Source of the DNA: Haemonchus contortus
Taxonomy: Eukaryota; Nematoda; Chromadorea; Rhabditida; Trichostrongylidae
Length of the DNA stretch: 64,000 nucleotides
Assembly: GCA_000469685.2 (NCBI GenBank)
Contig: LS997564.1
Span: forward strand, 3,488,940 to 3,552,939
Direction: 5' to 3'
Positions within the stretch are counted from its first letter, which is position 1. Each line of letters starts with the position of its first letter. Positions 63,992 to 64,000 of the stretch are shown here, in pieces. The position numbers were made by a program, and so were the translations under genes. The notes below the pieces were generated by a model, which searched no databases, was not told where the DNA came from, and worked only from the letters and a program-made list of their open reading frames with translations.

Positions 63992-64000
63992 TATGAAAGC

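Overview
The window looks like nuclear DNA from a clade V (strongylid, hookworm-like) nematode. The evidence is two genes whose closest recalled relatives are Caenorhabditis fum-1 and rbf-1, many short introns with TTTCAG-type acceptors, an AG placed directly before a start codon as in spliced-leader trans-splicing, RTE retrotransposons of the type common in strongylids, and repeat-rich, gene-poor spacing. The genus is an inference. Nothing prokaryotic or viral was seen.

Layout. 1-2827: no gene seen. 2828-6177 (+): a complete 14-exon mitochondrial/cytosolic fumarase gene, rebuilt in frame to 495 residues. 6.2-20 kb: mostly non-coding, with tRNA-derived SINE-like copies, an RTE scrap, a duplicated exon-like segment, a decayed 24-bp minisatellite and a tetranucleotide-plus-satellite block. 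20.0-25.7 kb: a diverged 5.7-kb inverted repeat. 26.3-28.6 kb: weak gene candidates, including a five-exon chain on the minus strand and a 51-codon ORF with a poly(A) signal. 28.7-32.1 kb: a foldback element with a second terminal-inverted-repeat (TIR) element nested in one arm. 32.2-34.5 kb: RTE remnants inserted in a ~118-bp satellite. 34.7-39.06 kb: a 4.3-kb (TGTA)n microsatellite with an apparently uninterrupted run of about 3.7 kb. 39.06-39.57 kb: a 510-bp TIR element inserted at the edge of that array. 39.6-40.7 kb: a ~126-bp satellite. 44.69-47.66 kb (-): an almost full-length but broken RTE element with clear target-site duplications, whose 5' end is a tRNA-like sequence. 54.6-58.3 kb (-): the C-terminal half (both C2 domains) of a rabphilin/rbf-1 orthologue; its N-terminal Rab-binding/zinc-finger part was not found. 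60.95-63.57 kb: another TIR element carrying a nested TTAA-flanked piggyBac-like insertion.

The only well-supported host genes are fumarase and rabphilin, and they are functionally unrelated. Most of the remaining recognisable structure is mobile DNA. The best leads for something new are the tRNA-like head of the RTE element, the shared YAGD change at the reverse-transcriptase active site of two RTE copies, the giant TGTA array with its repeated association with GC-rich satellites, and the three nested inverted-repeat elements.
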